This document shows, in pieces, positions 44,675-54,548 of a stretch of DNA of 64,000 bases. The stretch lies in contig NC_063992.1 of assembly GCF_932276165.1 (NCBI RefSeq), forward strand, positions 10,240,001 through 10,304,000, given 5' to 3'. Position numbers and translations under genes: made by a program. The DNA is from Plutella xylostella (taxonomy: Eukaryota; Arthropoda; Insecta; Lepidoptera; Plutellidae). The first letter of the stretch is position 1. The number at the start of each line of letters is the position of its first letter. The notes under the pieces were generated by a model that saw only the letters and a list, made by a program, of their open reading frames with translations, ran no database searches and was not told the origin of the DNA.

Positions 44675-44869
44675 TCCTAACTAATATTATAAATGCGAAA
44701 GTAACTGTGTCTGTCTGTTTGTCTTTCACGCCAGAACTACTGAACGGATTTGCATAAAATTTGGTATACATATGGTTTAGACCCTGAGAAAGAACATAGG
44801 CTACTTTTTACACCGGAATTCCTACGGGAAAACTTTTTAAGGCGAAGCGAAGCTCGCGGGAACAGCTAG
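44675..44869 (+). mobile_element. Helitron-like non-autonomous element, copy 7
   Basis: Starts TCCTAACTAATATTATAAAT and ends CTCGCGGGAACAGCTAG before T. The CTGT run is short. Complete termini. Confidence 0.8.
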
Positions 44870-44898
44870 TAGCTAATAATTGCTAATGTATCGGTGGT

Positions 44899-45160
44899 GA
44901 CGACCGAATGGCGTAGTGGTTAGTGACCCTGACTACTGAGCCGATGGTCCCGGGTTCGATTCCCGGCTGGGGCAGATATTTGTTTAAACACAGATATTTG
45001 TTCTCAGGTCTTGGATGTGCCCGTAAAATGGCAATAGGCCCGCCCCCTATTACATTGGGACTAACATAACACTCTGGCGAAAAGTGGGTGCAGCAATGCA
45101 CCTCTGCCTACCCCGCAAGGGAGTACATTAGTACAAGGCGTGAGTGCGTGTGTGTGTGTG
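44899..45160 (+). mobile_element. SINE-A, full-length copy 3
   Basis: GACGACCGAATGG start, A box TGGCGTAGTGG, B box GGTTCGATTCC, core and CTCTGCCTACCCC tail, ending in a TG run. A 15-bp direct repeat TGTATCGGTGGTGAC at 44887-44901 and 45161-45175 is the target duplication (it overlaps the first bases of the head). Almost the same sequence as copy 1, so relatively young. A minus-strand frame over it is an artefact. Confidence 0.92.
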
Positions 45161-45499
45161 TGTATCGGTGGTGACACGGTAGCTGCAACTCTTCGGCCAT
45201 ATAGCGGAATATAGCCACTAATATACTAGCTGCGTTGTAGATTTTGCCACAGCTAACTGTTTGTTATGTTATGTGACGTATGTTAAATTACTAGTCTATT
45301 GTTGGTATCCAAACAATATCCATTAGCATAATCCTATCAAAAGCATTTAATTATTTACACATTATAATAATAATGTGAAATGAATAATTGATAATATATC
45401 TGTACATGTACATAACAGTATGAATGCATGTGAAAATCTAAATATTAGGTACTTATTTAACATTTTAGAGTATGTAACCGGAACACCGCCCAGTTTATA

Positions 45500-45756
45500 C
45501 AGGGTGTTGCAAAAAGGGTATACTAAGCCGAAACCTACATGTGCAGCATGGTATATCTAAGCCCGAAACTGAAATCAGAATTTGAAAATTCGCGAAAAAT
45601 TAAATCATTTTCCATAGAAACTTTGTTGGTCACGTGACTTTTTACTATGGTTTTTTTTTTTCGCCAATTTCCACATTCTGATTTCAGTTTCGGGCTTAGA
45701 TATACCATGCTGCACATGTAGGTTTCGGCTTAGTATACCAATTTTGCAACAACCTG
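45500..45756. mobile_element. large palindromic MITE, CAGGGTGTTGC family
   Basis: Arms of roughly 100 bp each, CAGGGTGTTGCAAAAAGGGT ... CATGTGCAGCATGGTATATC ... AAACTGAAATCAGAATTTG and their complement, pair with few mismatches around a short centre (TCACGTGACTTTTTAC). Flanked by TA on both sides. The longest-armed member of the family in this window. Confidence 0.85.
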
Positions 45757-46292
45757 TATATACGGAGCAGATGAATAGCTTTTAGTGAGAAGAGCATTTT
45801 TTTACGAATTTCCTAAAGTAGTACCCCGACAAAAAAGAGGGGGTGTTATTTAAATTATCTGTGTACTGTGTGTGTATCTGTTTGTGTTAGCGTAGCTTCC
45901 AAACGGCATTTTTTAGGTCACTCTACTCTTTTCAACGGCTTGTCTGGGTTACTCTAAATGTTCTTAACCATAATATTATCAAAATCGGCTTAGATTTTAA
46001 CGTTGGTTAGGTTATTCGGTTTATTTCCCTATGGGCGTAGAACTTTGACTTTGAATAACAACAATCCTAAAATAAATTGTAACTTAATTCATTTTTCAAT
46101 TGATTCCCAAACTATCCCGTTCGAGGCATTTTAAAGTGGACTTCGCTTCCCCTAAAGTGTAATTAATTAAGTTACCATCGAAATTTACGGTGACAATGTT
46201 CGGTCTCCATTGCCTTACCAGCATTATTCCAGAACCCTTTCGTACAGTGTACGGATAATACAGAGACTTTAATAAAAACGGATGTAGAAGAA
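45757..46292. other. non-coding stretch
   Basis: No gene or repeat recognised. An (AAAG)n microsatellite follows at 46296-46322. Confidence 0.45.
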
Positions 46293-46369
46293 TTTAATGT
46301 TAAGAAAGAAAGAAAGAAAGAAACATTTATTTGACACATTGAACAATAAAAACAGAAACAAACAAGAAA

Positions 46370-46937
46370 AAACCGGCCAAGTGCGAGTCGGGCTCGCGCA
46401 CAAAGGGTTCCGTAGCAAATTACAGTTAAATCAACCTATCTCAAAAACTATAAGAGATACTTTGATCAAACCAAAAATCGTTGAAAGAGTTAATTAGCAT
46501 GCATCACCTCTATTTTTTTTAGAATTTTATACCCCGTAGTTATAAAAATAGAGGGGGGGGGGACATACTTTTTACGACTTTGAGAGCTGATATCTCAAAA
46601 ACCGTTCACTTTAAGAAAAATGTTTTTTAGAAAACTTTATATCATTTTAAAAGACCTTTCCATTGATACCCCACACGGGTATGTACATCGAAAAAAAAAA
46701 TTTCATCCCTCAGTTACATGTATGGGGGGCCCCACCCCCAATTCTTTTTTTTACTATTTAGTGTCATATTTTTGTAGCGGTTCATACAACACATATTCCC
46801 ATCAAATTTCATCACTGTAGTACTTATAGTTTCCGAGTAAATCGGCTGTGACAGACGGACAGACGGACAGACGGACAGACGGACATGACGAAACTATAAG
46901 GGTTCCGTTTTTGCCATTTTGGCTACGGAACCCTAAA
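46370..46937 (+). repeat. long dispersed repeat ending GGCTACGGAACCC
   Basis: Starts AAACCGGCCAAGTGCGAGTC, has GGGCTCGCGCACAAAGGGTT, a GACGGACA microsatellite at about 46851-46885 and ends GGGTTCCGTTTTTGCCATTT ... GGCTACGGAACCCTAAAAAG. The end phrases GGGTTCCGT and ACGGAACCC are complementary. I recognise this as a common lepidopteran interspersed repeat from general knowledge, but I cannot give its class. Small open frames inside it are not genes. Confidence 0.6.
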
Positions 46938-46967
46938 AAGAATACTACTTAAGAACTTTTTCACTTT

Positions 46968-47375
46968 AGGCGCTCCGCTCACTACATGTGAGTCGTGGCG
47001 GCGTCGCGGCGGAGCTGAGGAGACTGCGAAGCGCGCCTTCGTATTCGTATGATTCTTTAAAACTGTTCGACGCTCACTGAAGTAGTCGAGACGGAGGCGC
47101 GACGGAGTCTGGCCTGGTACAGGCGAGGCGTTTACTCGACATTGTAAATGAGGCATAAGGGCCGGAACACATAAACACGATGCGACGTCGTGTCGTGAAA
47201 ACGTCTCCTTCCTACTCGCAGGTGTTTAATGGGAGAGAGCGAGAGAGTGGCACGACGCGACGTCGTATCGTGTTTATGTGTTCCGGCCCTTATTCCCCGC
47301 ACCTTCAAGTCGTTGCGACGCTATTTCGACTCCGCCTCGACTCCACCTCGACTCTAGCAGCGAGCGGAGCTCCTT
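46968..47375. mobile_element. GC-rich inverted-repeat element hosting another MITE
   Basis: Left arm GCGCTCCGCTCACTACATGT ... GAGTCGTGGCGGCGTCGCGG and right arm (complement) GCTCCGCTCGCTGCTAGAGT ... GAGTCGAGGTGGAGTCGAGG pair imperfectly over about 50 bp. GC content is far above the surroundings. The element at 47157-47291 interrupts it. Confidence 0.55.
47157..47291. mobile_element. palindromic MITE, AAGGGCCGGAACACATAAAC ends
   Basis: AAGGGCCGGAACACATAAAC and its complement GTTTATGTGTTCCGGCCCTT are exact. The arms continue through CACGATGCGACGTCGTGTCG with few mismatches. 135 bp, nested in the GC-rich element. Direct target repeat not resolved. Confidence 0.75.
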
Positions 47376-48352
47376 AGTCTGCGTTGTGATCTCAGTACGG
47401 AAACTGTTCGCCGAGGTTTCCTGATACACCAACCCCCTGTCCTTACAATAAAATAAATATTTATTAACACTGTAACACATTTTTGTTGTATTTAAGTATA
47501 CTATGAATAAAACATTTGACTTTGACTTCGACTTTGACATTTGACACCCTTCTAGGTCCGCCGTTGAATATTTCCTCGAGGACAAATAAAACGTAATTTC
47601 TGAAAACGTAGTCTTGTACGTACAATGTTTTAAAACATGATTGCATTAGCCATAGGTCAAGTATTGATTAATGATTAAACTCATAAATAATTAAAGTGGA
47701 CATAGCATACTTCCCACAGGAAGGCTATCATTATGTGATGGCCTGATTGAACCGTACCTTGGAGTTAGAACCACTATTAACCTCGTTTAACGTAAATCTG
47801 AAGATACGAGTATTATAGTAAGGCCACATGTGTAAGTAACGGTAACCCTAAAGAAATAACAATTTGTTTTTTTTTTCATTTACCGTTATTTCGGAATAAT
47901 AACAGCGTCGCTTTGTTCGTAGGTATGTTTTTTTTTTTTTATTTTCTGCCTTTTCTCCGGAAGATGGTCTTTTGTGGAGTCTCTATACTGCAAAGTGCGC
48001 TATGCTAAGCCCTACGCCTATGCTGAGGCCATGTTGCGCCACATGTTGACGCCTCGTTAAAGGACACCCCATCAAAAATTAATTGCTCCACCAAACAACA
48101 GGGACACACTCCGACGTCACGATCGGGAAGTGTCAGATAAAAGTTACGCAAATGAAATACATATCCTTGAAAGATTGAGTACAGGACTACCGAGTCCGCG
48201 TTGTTCTATGCCTTGAAAGGATGAATTAAGTTCTTGAATGTAGGTACTGACCTATTTTTTTGCTTCGGGTTGACAGCCAGAACGCTAGTTATTCTTTTAT
48301 TCTTGTGCCTAAGTACCTACCTACCTCTGTTAGTTTATAAGTTTTATATCTG
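47376..48352. other. non-coding stretch
   Basis: No recognised gene. The block 47940-48065, with CTCCGGAAGATGGTC and CTACGCCTATGCTGAGGCC, has a somewhat higher GC content and could be an old retrotransposon fragment. Not resolved. Confidence 0.4.
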
Positions 48353-48640
48353 TAGAGCGATCCGGAAAAAACGCAGCACATTTTATTCGATAGTCTATTC
48401 GAAAGTGCTGTCAACCTGTCAACAACAAAATGGCGGTGTATTGCGGTGTACAGATTTGCGAAAGTTTGACAGCTATCATTCCATAGGTCATTGTCAGAAT
48501 AATATTATGTACTCTGTGGTCATTCTTTTCGAAACTCATTCGAAAGGTAAAAAGTGTTTGAAAGTGCTGTCAAGTTGACAATAGTCGCACTCGCATTCGA
48601 TTCTATTCGTTAGCTCGAATTTTCATGATACGGGTACTGT
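48353..48640. mobile_element. older relative of the GGGCGATCACGAAAAA MITE
   Basis: Right part GTCGCACTCGCATTCGATTC, TATTCGTTAGCTCG and TTTTCATGATACGG matches the 62995-63143 element, and the left end GAGCGATCCGGAAAAAACG is a diverged version of its other end. Longer interior than in that copy. Confidence 0.55.
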
Positions 48641-49133
48641 ACGTATGTGTTATTTTTTGCTGTCAAATAATAAATATTCTATTCTCTTCTCATTTGAATA
48701 GCTAATATTTATAAGTAGCTGAATTGAAATAAAAAAATGCTTCAAATACCAAAACTGCAAAACCTTTTCTGGAGACTTTAATTTCATGTAGTTCGCAAAG
48801 CAGGAGTATGCCCCCCTGAAGACCCCTGCTCTGACCGGGGAGGGCCCGGATAAATATTTGAACTACGACTTGAGTAGTTTAACAAGCATACATCAATGTC
48901 TTTGATGGAGACAACCGCGGTTTTTTAACTCACAAATAGACGGTGCAGGCAGCGCCGCCTAGCGAGCTCTTGGGTAATTAAAAAGAAATATCGAGAATGT
49001 TCGTTTGTCTAATTAAAGGTCGCTTAATTTGCGGCTGCATATACGATTAGAAATATTGTAAGTAACCTTTATAGAATTATAATTATTGGGGTGGGCGTAG
49101 CGTAGGAGTACAGTGATGATGAAGCTTTAGATA

Positions 49134-49260
49134 GATAAGATAATCCTTTATTGCACACAATCACAGAAATTACAACAGAAAATGCACAACATATAATTAG
49201 CAGCCTTATTACTAAGAGTAATTTATTCTAGACTACCTCGGAAGAGATAAATTATACACA
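49134..49260 (-). repeat. LINE 3'-end fragment
   Basis: On the minus strand: CTTAGTAATAAGGCTGCTAA ... TGTGCATTTTCTGTTGTAAT ... GTGCAATAAAGGATTATCTT, resembling the 3' UTR and polyadenylation region of lepidopteran LINEs. Confidence 0.5.
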
Positions 49261-49530
49261 AGAAAACTTTAGTATAAAATTTCATGAAAAGGGTCCTTTA
49301 TATGCGTCCAGTGCACCCAGGCCAGTTGGCTGAAGCTATTCTTTTTACCACGATTAGTAACGCCAAGACAAATCTAGTATACCTATGACACCGACACATT
49401 TTATTAACTAGAAAAGGAAATAGTTAAAGCTGCAACTTTATTGTTAGCGTGTATGTTACTGCAAACAATGCCTGTCAAACAAATAATTTTATTCTTAACT
49501 ATACTGGCCGTTTCAATGAAATAAATAAAT

Positions 49531-49752
49531 ATGTAAGGACATCTCACACACGGCCATCCGACCCCGAGCTAGGCAGAACCTGTGATATGGGTGTCGGACA
49601 GCTGATATATCTACACAAACACATAGACAGATACAAATAAGACCCGATTACAAATATTTGTCTTTAAACAAATATCTGCCCCAAACGGGAATCGAACCCG
49701 GGACCTTCGGCATAGCATTCAGGGTCACTAACCACTAAGTACACCAGCCGTC
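49531..49752 (-). mobile_element. SINE-B, full-length copy
   Basis: On the minus strand it begins GACGGCTGGTGTACTTAGTG, has a B box GGTTCGATTCC, the same GGGGCAGATATTTGTTTAAA core as SINE-A, then a different tail: AGCTGTCCGACACCCATATC, GGTTCTGCCTAGC and GGTCGGATGGCCGTGTGTGA. The tail ends in ATAAATA words. Target duplication not certain. Confidence 0.8.
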
Positions 49753-50291
49753 ATTCAATACATGATACCTACCATTTAAAAACAGTACGAAGTACCTATA
49801 CCGTACACCTTCCCTTATACGTAGGAGCGTTATTTTATTACGTTGTTAGGTTAGTTGAATGTAACGTGGCATGCCCCATTATCCAGGGAATTAAGAGGTA
49901 ATTTATGCGCTCAGCCTAAATACAACCCTGAGGGCCTACTCCCGACTCACGTGAACGAATACTCAACACACCGCCACACTTCACCGAATTGAATACGAAC
50001 AAACCGTGAGTAAAAACTAGGGAGACGCAAATACAGAGTAGACCCATTTTTCGTTGTTGCCAAAATTTTCTATAATTATTTAGGTAAGACCGAAAGCAAT
50101 TTGGTCTCTTAATTAAATTGGTAGTAGCCAAACTAAAGCATGAATTGGAAATCGTCAACCACAGTAATTTTTGATATATTATTTTAAATAATGTATTCTT
50201 TTAAGTCTACACACATCCTTAAGGTAGATAAACGTTAGGGAGGCTAAGCACATAGAGTGCAAGTAACGAAAAACATAAACAATATCTGTGC
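49753..50291. other. non-coding stretch
   Basis: Short frames only. No repeat or gene recognised. Confidence 0.45.
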
Positions 50292-50406
50292 TACCACAAA
50301 AAACTTTAAACACTGTTTAACTAGTGTTTAAAACAAAATTTGACAGATTTTGTATGCGTTTGACAGCGCTAAACACCTGTTAAATACTGTCTAAGTTTTG
50401 GTGGTA
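50292..50406. mobile_element. MITE, TACCAC...GTGGTA family
   Basis: Inverted ends TACCACAAAAAACTTTAAAC and complement of TACCACCAAAACTTAGACAG. The interior holds AACACTGTTTAACTAGTGTT, itself palindromic. The best of three copies (9.8, 14.9, 50.3 kb). Confidence 0.7.
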
Positions 50407-50751
50407 CCTAAGGCCCTAAAAGTTTATGTCAATAAATTATTCTGCTTCCAGTTATTACTGAGAGGTTACCATGAGATTACACTTACGTGACCACGATAGA
50501 GTATCACATATAAAAACAAAGTTGTTTGCACAAATCCAACCTGCTTAATTATCCTATCCTGATTCAAAAAACATGCATTGCAACGTAGGTATTGTAGGAC
50601 AGAATCGAAAAACGGAGTATGAAAAAATATGGACTAGCTAGACTAGACGGAGGTGTCAATTTCCGGAAGATAATGTCTGAGATAAGTGCTCAAAGGAAAA
50701 AGCTGCTAAAACAGCAGTAGGTACTTATATTATTTACCTATTTTTATATTT

Positions 50752-50865
50752 ATATTTAGTATGTGTATTTGTGTAGATATATCAGCTGTCCGACACCCAT
50801 AACACAGGTTCTGCCTAGCTTGGGGTCGGATGGCCGTGTGTGAGATGTCCCCACATATTTATTTA
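50752..50865 (+). repeat. SINE-B, 5'-truncated
   Basis: TGTGTAGATATATCAGCTGT, CCGACACCCATAACACAGGT and GGTCGGATGGCCGTGTGTGA, ending CCCCACATATTTATTTATTT. Head missing. Confidence 0.75.
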
Positions 50866-51519
50866 TTTATATTATAATATAATACTTATATATTTTATTT
50901 GTGTAAAAACTATCCCTATCAATGCAAATGACAACGTTTGATATTATAATAGCCGTCTCTCAATGAATATTTAAGAAGCCGCCCTTGACATTTGCCACGG
51001 AATAACAGAAATGGATTTCTGTGAAAGAAATAGGAATTCTGCCGGCGGCGCGTCCTTTTAGCATTTATTCAATAATTCAGTGACAACTCGCTGTATGTGT
51101 ATGTGTGTTTGTCATTTTTCCGAATGCGGGACGCCCTGGGCACTGCGAAAAAAACCTTTGCCTAGTACAAGCGGATTGAGCTTACTCGCCGAGGTGAAGT
51201 TGCGATTGCGAGTTGACTTTAACAAGACTTTTCGTCATTTTCAGTGGTAATACCGGACTTTAAAAAATAAGTTGGTCGTATGACTTGAATGGTTTTATAT
51301 CATGTAACGTAATGAAATCGTCACTTGTGATTTTGTGAATCGATGGTCACAAACAAAAAATAATATTTTAAAAGTCTCATGGTCGTGATGGGATTTGAAC
51401 ATCATAAACATTGAAATATTCATTCGAACTATTTAATTGATATATTTTTTGTATATTAAGTATACATTTTAGGTACTTGACTAGTTTGATTAACTATTAA
51501 GTTGGGATATTAAAAGTAA

Positions 51520-51913
51520 TTAAGTTGAAGCGTCCGTAGTCGAGCGGACCTCAGTGATCGTAATTTAACTGATCGCTGAGGTTAAGCAACAACTGACACG
51601 GTCAGCCATTGGATGGGTGACCAATTTCAAGTGGTGCTTATCTGGACGCTTCCGTGCTTCGGACGGCACGTTAAGCCGTGGGTCCCGGTTGCTGCTTCGG
51701 CAGCAGTCGTTAAGCCTAGTCAGAGGCCTTCGGGCGGCTTGAAAACATCTGACAGTCGGGTTGCCCACTTACCCGACAACTCTCTCAGCACAAGCTTGCT
51801 TGTGTTGGGGTCCACCAACCCGCACTTGGCCAGCGTGGTGGACTAGGCCTAAACCCTTCCTTCACTGGAAGGAGACCCGTGCCCCAGCAGTGGGGACGTA
51901 ATGGGTAGTGATG
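51520..51913 (+). mobile_element. 5S-rRNA-headed SINE, copy 1
   Basis: The head contains GATCGCTGAGGTTAAGCAAC and GTCAGCCATTGGATGGGTGA, matching the 5S rRNA region with the internal C-box (GGATGGGTGACC), so it is probably transcribed by RNA polymerase III. The body includes GACGGCACGTTAAGCCGTGG. The tail (CCTTCCTTCACTGGAAGGAG, GCCCCAGCAGTGGGGACGTA, then GTGATGA) matches solo LINE-type tails elsewhere in the window. An exact 11-bp direct repeat ATTAAAAGTAA at 51509-51519 and 51914-51924 bounds it. Near-identical over its length to the copy at 58.4 kb. Confidence 0.88.
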
Positions 51914-51924
51914 ATTAAAAGTAA

Positions 51925-52508
51925 CAATTGTAAGTAAGTACGTCTACTATAAAGTGTTCAATTTAATTACAATTAAACCGTTTTTCTGAACTAATACCGT
52001 TTGTTGTAGCAATAGCACACATATATATATGCGAGAAAATAAAAAAAAAATCTATGCCTAGAAATTCTAGAATACTCTAGACCGCCCCGTCCATGAGTGT
52101 ACAAATGTAAAATGGAAGATTCTACCGGCGTCCCACAGTGAAGCGAACGTTTCCCGATCAGCTTTACTTTTAAAACTGGGACGAGAACACGGCGAGTGGT
52201 CCTTTGTAAGGACAAACTAGGCACAAATTAAAACGAAATTGTATTTCAAAGATATCCAATGTATTCATATAAACTTCATTAGTGTTGAAGAGTCAATTTA
52301 AGATAAAGACAGAGGAATAATTATTAATTTATTGTTATGTGGATGTATAAAAACGGAGAATGGACGGCAGTGGCCAGCGTAACAGCTGATGCGCTTGGCA
52401 AATTAAGAATATTTAAAGCTGACTGCCAACGTGGCAGTCGAGAACTTGAAGAAGAAGACAGAAGTAACAAATCCAAATGATACATTCACTATTTTTAATT
52501 TTATTGAG
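51925..52508. other. non-coding stretch
   Basis: No recognised gene or repeat. Small frames only. Confidence 0.4.
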
Positions 52509-52511
52509 TTA

Positions 52512-52686
52512 GACCCCCCGCAGACTGCAGACTTTTAGTCGGCCGATAGTTTGGTCGGCTCTTAATCAGTATGGAGTATCGGCCGATACATAATCGTTGA
52601 ATGTGCGCACTACCATGCATCTCCATACTGATTAAGAGCCCGACTAAACTATCGGCCGACTAAAAGTCTGCAGTCTGCGGGGGGTC
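52512..52686. mobile_element. palindromic MITE with TTA duplication, 64-bp arms
   Basis: GACCCCCCGCAGACTGCAGA and its complement at the right edge begin arms of about 64 bp that differ at one or two positions (TTTGGTCGG against CCCGACTAAA). TTA is repeated at 52509-52511 and 52687-52689. Fits PIF/Harbinger-type target choice. No coding content. Confidence 0.85.
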
Positions 52687-52752
52687 TTATACTTACTCGT
52701 AAAACACGCTACTGACAACATAGGTCCTCATATTTTAGGCAGTCAACTCATC

Positions 52753-53058
52753 GTGGCAGGCAGACTACCGAGGCCACCTCGCACAGCCTCAGTAAACGTC
52801 AGTCGCTTAAAAATGTACTCAAGACTAATGTTCCTAATTTCAAGTTTTTCTCCTTCCCTCGGCCAAGTTAAAACAGTAAACGGTCTGGCGTTGTGCCACG
52901 AGCTTTTAAACTTCATGCTGTGGAAGATGAACAAGATTCCAAAAAGCACAAAGAAAAACAGAAAAACAACTCCAAAAAACATATTTTCCGAAAAATCTCT
53001 GCTTAACTTTATGAATGCGAAGCGTGTTCCAAACAAAACATACGTAAGAACAATTTAT
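52753..53058 (-). CDS. unrecognised open frame with one membrane segment
   Basis: The minus strand is open for about 100 codons from just after a TAA at about 53059 to a TGA near 52745, but has no ATG near its start. An 18-residue hydrophobic run (FFGVVFLFFFVLFGILFI) could span a membrane. The complementary strand is also open here, so the frame may be chance. No domain recognised and no splice sites convincingly placed. I do not claim it is a gene. Confidence 0.15.
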
Positions 53059-53254
53059 TTGTGATAAATATTTGTTTTTTGGTTTGAGCTAACATGTCAG
53101 AACAATAATTAATGGCAATTTGACATTAAGGATTTGTTTTTCCGAGGCTTACGGCGCGCTGCCTTCACCGCGTGAAATATGAACGCATGAAACGAGGATA
53201 TTTTGTGTAAGCAGACGCACACGTTCAATCATTTTAATGATCTAAATACACTCA

Positions 53255-53440
53255 CGATCAATGAAAAAGTTCCATCTCACAAAATACCGACACCAAATAA
53301 TCCCATTTTTTAAAACATTTAATGAACAATGTTAACTATTTTAGTTGATAATAATATTTTGATGCGTTGTTAAAAGCCTTTTTCGTGTAGGAGTAATTTG
53401 GTGATATAGATATTTCCATCTTTTCAGGCAATTAATACCT
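53255..53440. mobile_element. MITE, CACTCACGAGCAA family, right end decayed
   Basis: TACACTCACGATCAATGAAA and AAGTTCCATCTCACAAAATA at the left. The interior AACTATTTTAGTTGATAATA and TTTTGATGCGTTGTTAAA are shared with 32.5 kb. The right terminus is barely recognisable near TTTTCAGGCAATTA. Confidence 0.6.
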
Positions 53441-54514
53441 ATTTTAGAGCATGAGTGATGTCAACTAGTTATGTGACACGTCTTCACTATCATGAATTCA
53501 TGACACAAAGACGTATCATGTATAGAGCGACAAAGTTATCTGTTCCGGTGAGAACGAATTAAATTGGTCCATATCTCGTTACTCACTAATAAATTATGTG
53601 TGGATATAGATCAGATGGATTTATTTAAACCGCAAGGGTAAATTACCATTACGGGAAAACTTAACATCCAAGAGAATGAAGAAATATTATAAATTTACGT
53701 GAACTCTCACCGGAACAGATAAGTATGTGGCACTGTAACAAGTTGACAAGCCTGCAGACGCCGAGGAAAGCCTGAAAGCCAACTGTCGGTTTGCGGTCAC
53801 CGCCAAATCTTGTCACATACTTGACTATAATGGGTACGGAAGCGACTCCACTTTTTATAAATTACTATCTAGAGATAGATAAAGATTTTTTCTTGGTCAC
53901 ATCAATTATAGGTAGGTACTATGAGGAGTTGAAATTTATTTTCACGAATTTCCGAAAGTCGTTGAAAAAACTTTGTTTAGAATGAGCCCCTTTTGTTTGC
54001 AACATTATGTGTAATATCATATGTAGTTAGGTGAATCAATAGGTACATATCTTTACATTCACACCTAGAGTTTTTTTCTTCTTCCCGACTTGTTGCCCAA
54101 TCTTTACGCTTCATAAAGCGTAAGGCAAGCATATTGCCGCCGCGCCGCTACTACACAGAGGCTACCCACAACACCGGGGAACACAAAAATAACACAAGAC
54201 AGGCTTGTAATAACATTTGTCCTAATATATTACCGTTGTGACGGAACGGAGCGTGTTGGATTTATGTAATACAGTGGCGTCACCTTTGTATTTATTATTA
54301 TTAATGCCTCTGTCTCCAACTAAATTATTCTTCATTACATCGCACGTTTTTTCGGGCGTTCGCGTCGTTTATAATGGTGTAAGATTATGTTTTCACAAGT
54401 TTATTGCCTTTGACGTGATTTCTTTATTAGCATGTTTTTTTTATGGAAAGGTTTAATTTTATTGTGGTGTTCGTTAATTAGCTGCTTTTCTTTTTGGTTT
54501 ATAACGAGGCCGGT
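53441..54514. other. AT-rich stretch without recognised gene
   Basis: Short frames only. It ends at the target duplication of the LINE that follows. Confidence 0.45.
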
Positions 54515-54548
54515 TATAGAAACTACATACATACATACATACATATAC

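Noticed and set aside
46851..46885. GACGGACA repeats as a CRISPR-like array
   Set aside because: A simple microsatellite inside a dispersed repeat, without unique spacers. No CRISPR array exists anywhere in the window.
51540..51660. 5S rRNA gene
   Set aside because: Only the internal-promoter region resembles 5S rRNA. It is joined to a SINE body and tail and flanked by target duplications.
51613..51846. 77-codon frame MGDQFQVV..., almost identical at 58.5 kb
   Set aside because: Both lie wholly within the two copies of the 5S-headed SINE. There is no independent sign of coding.
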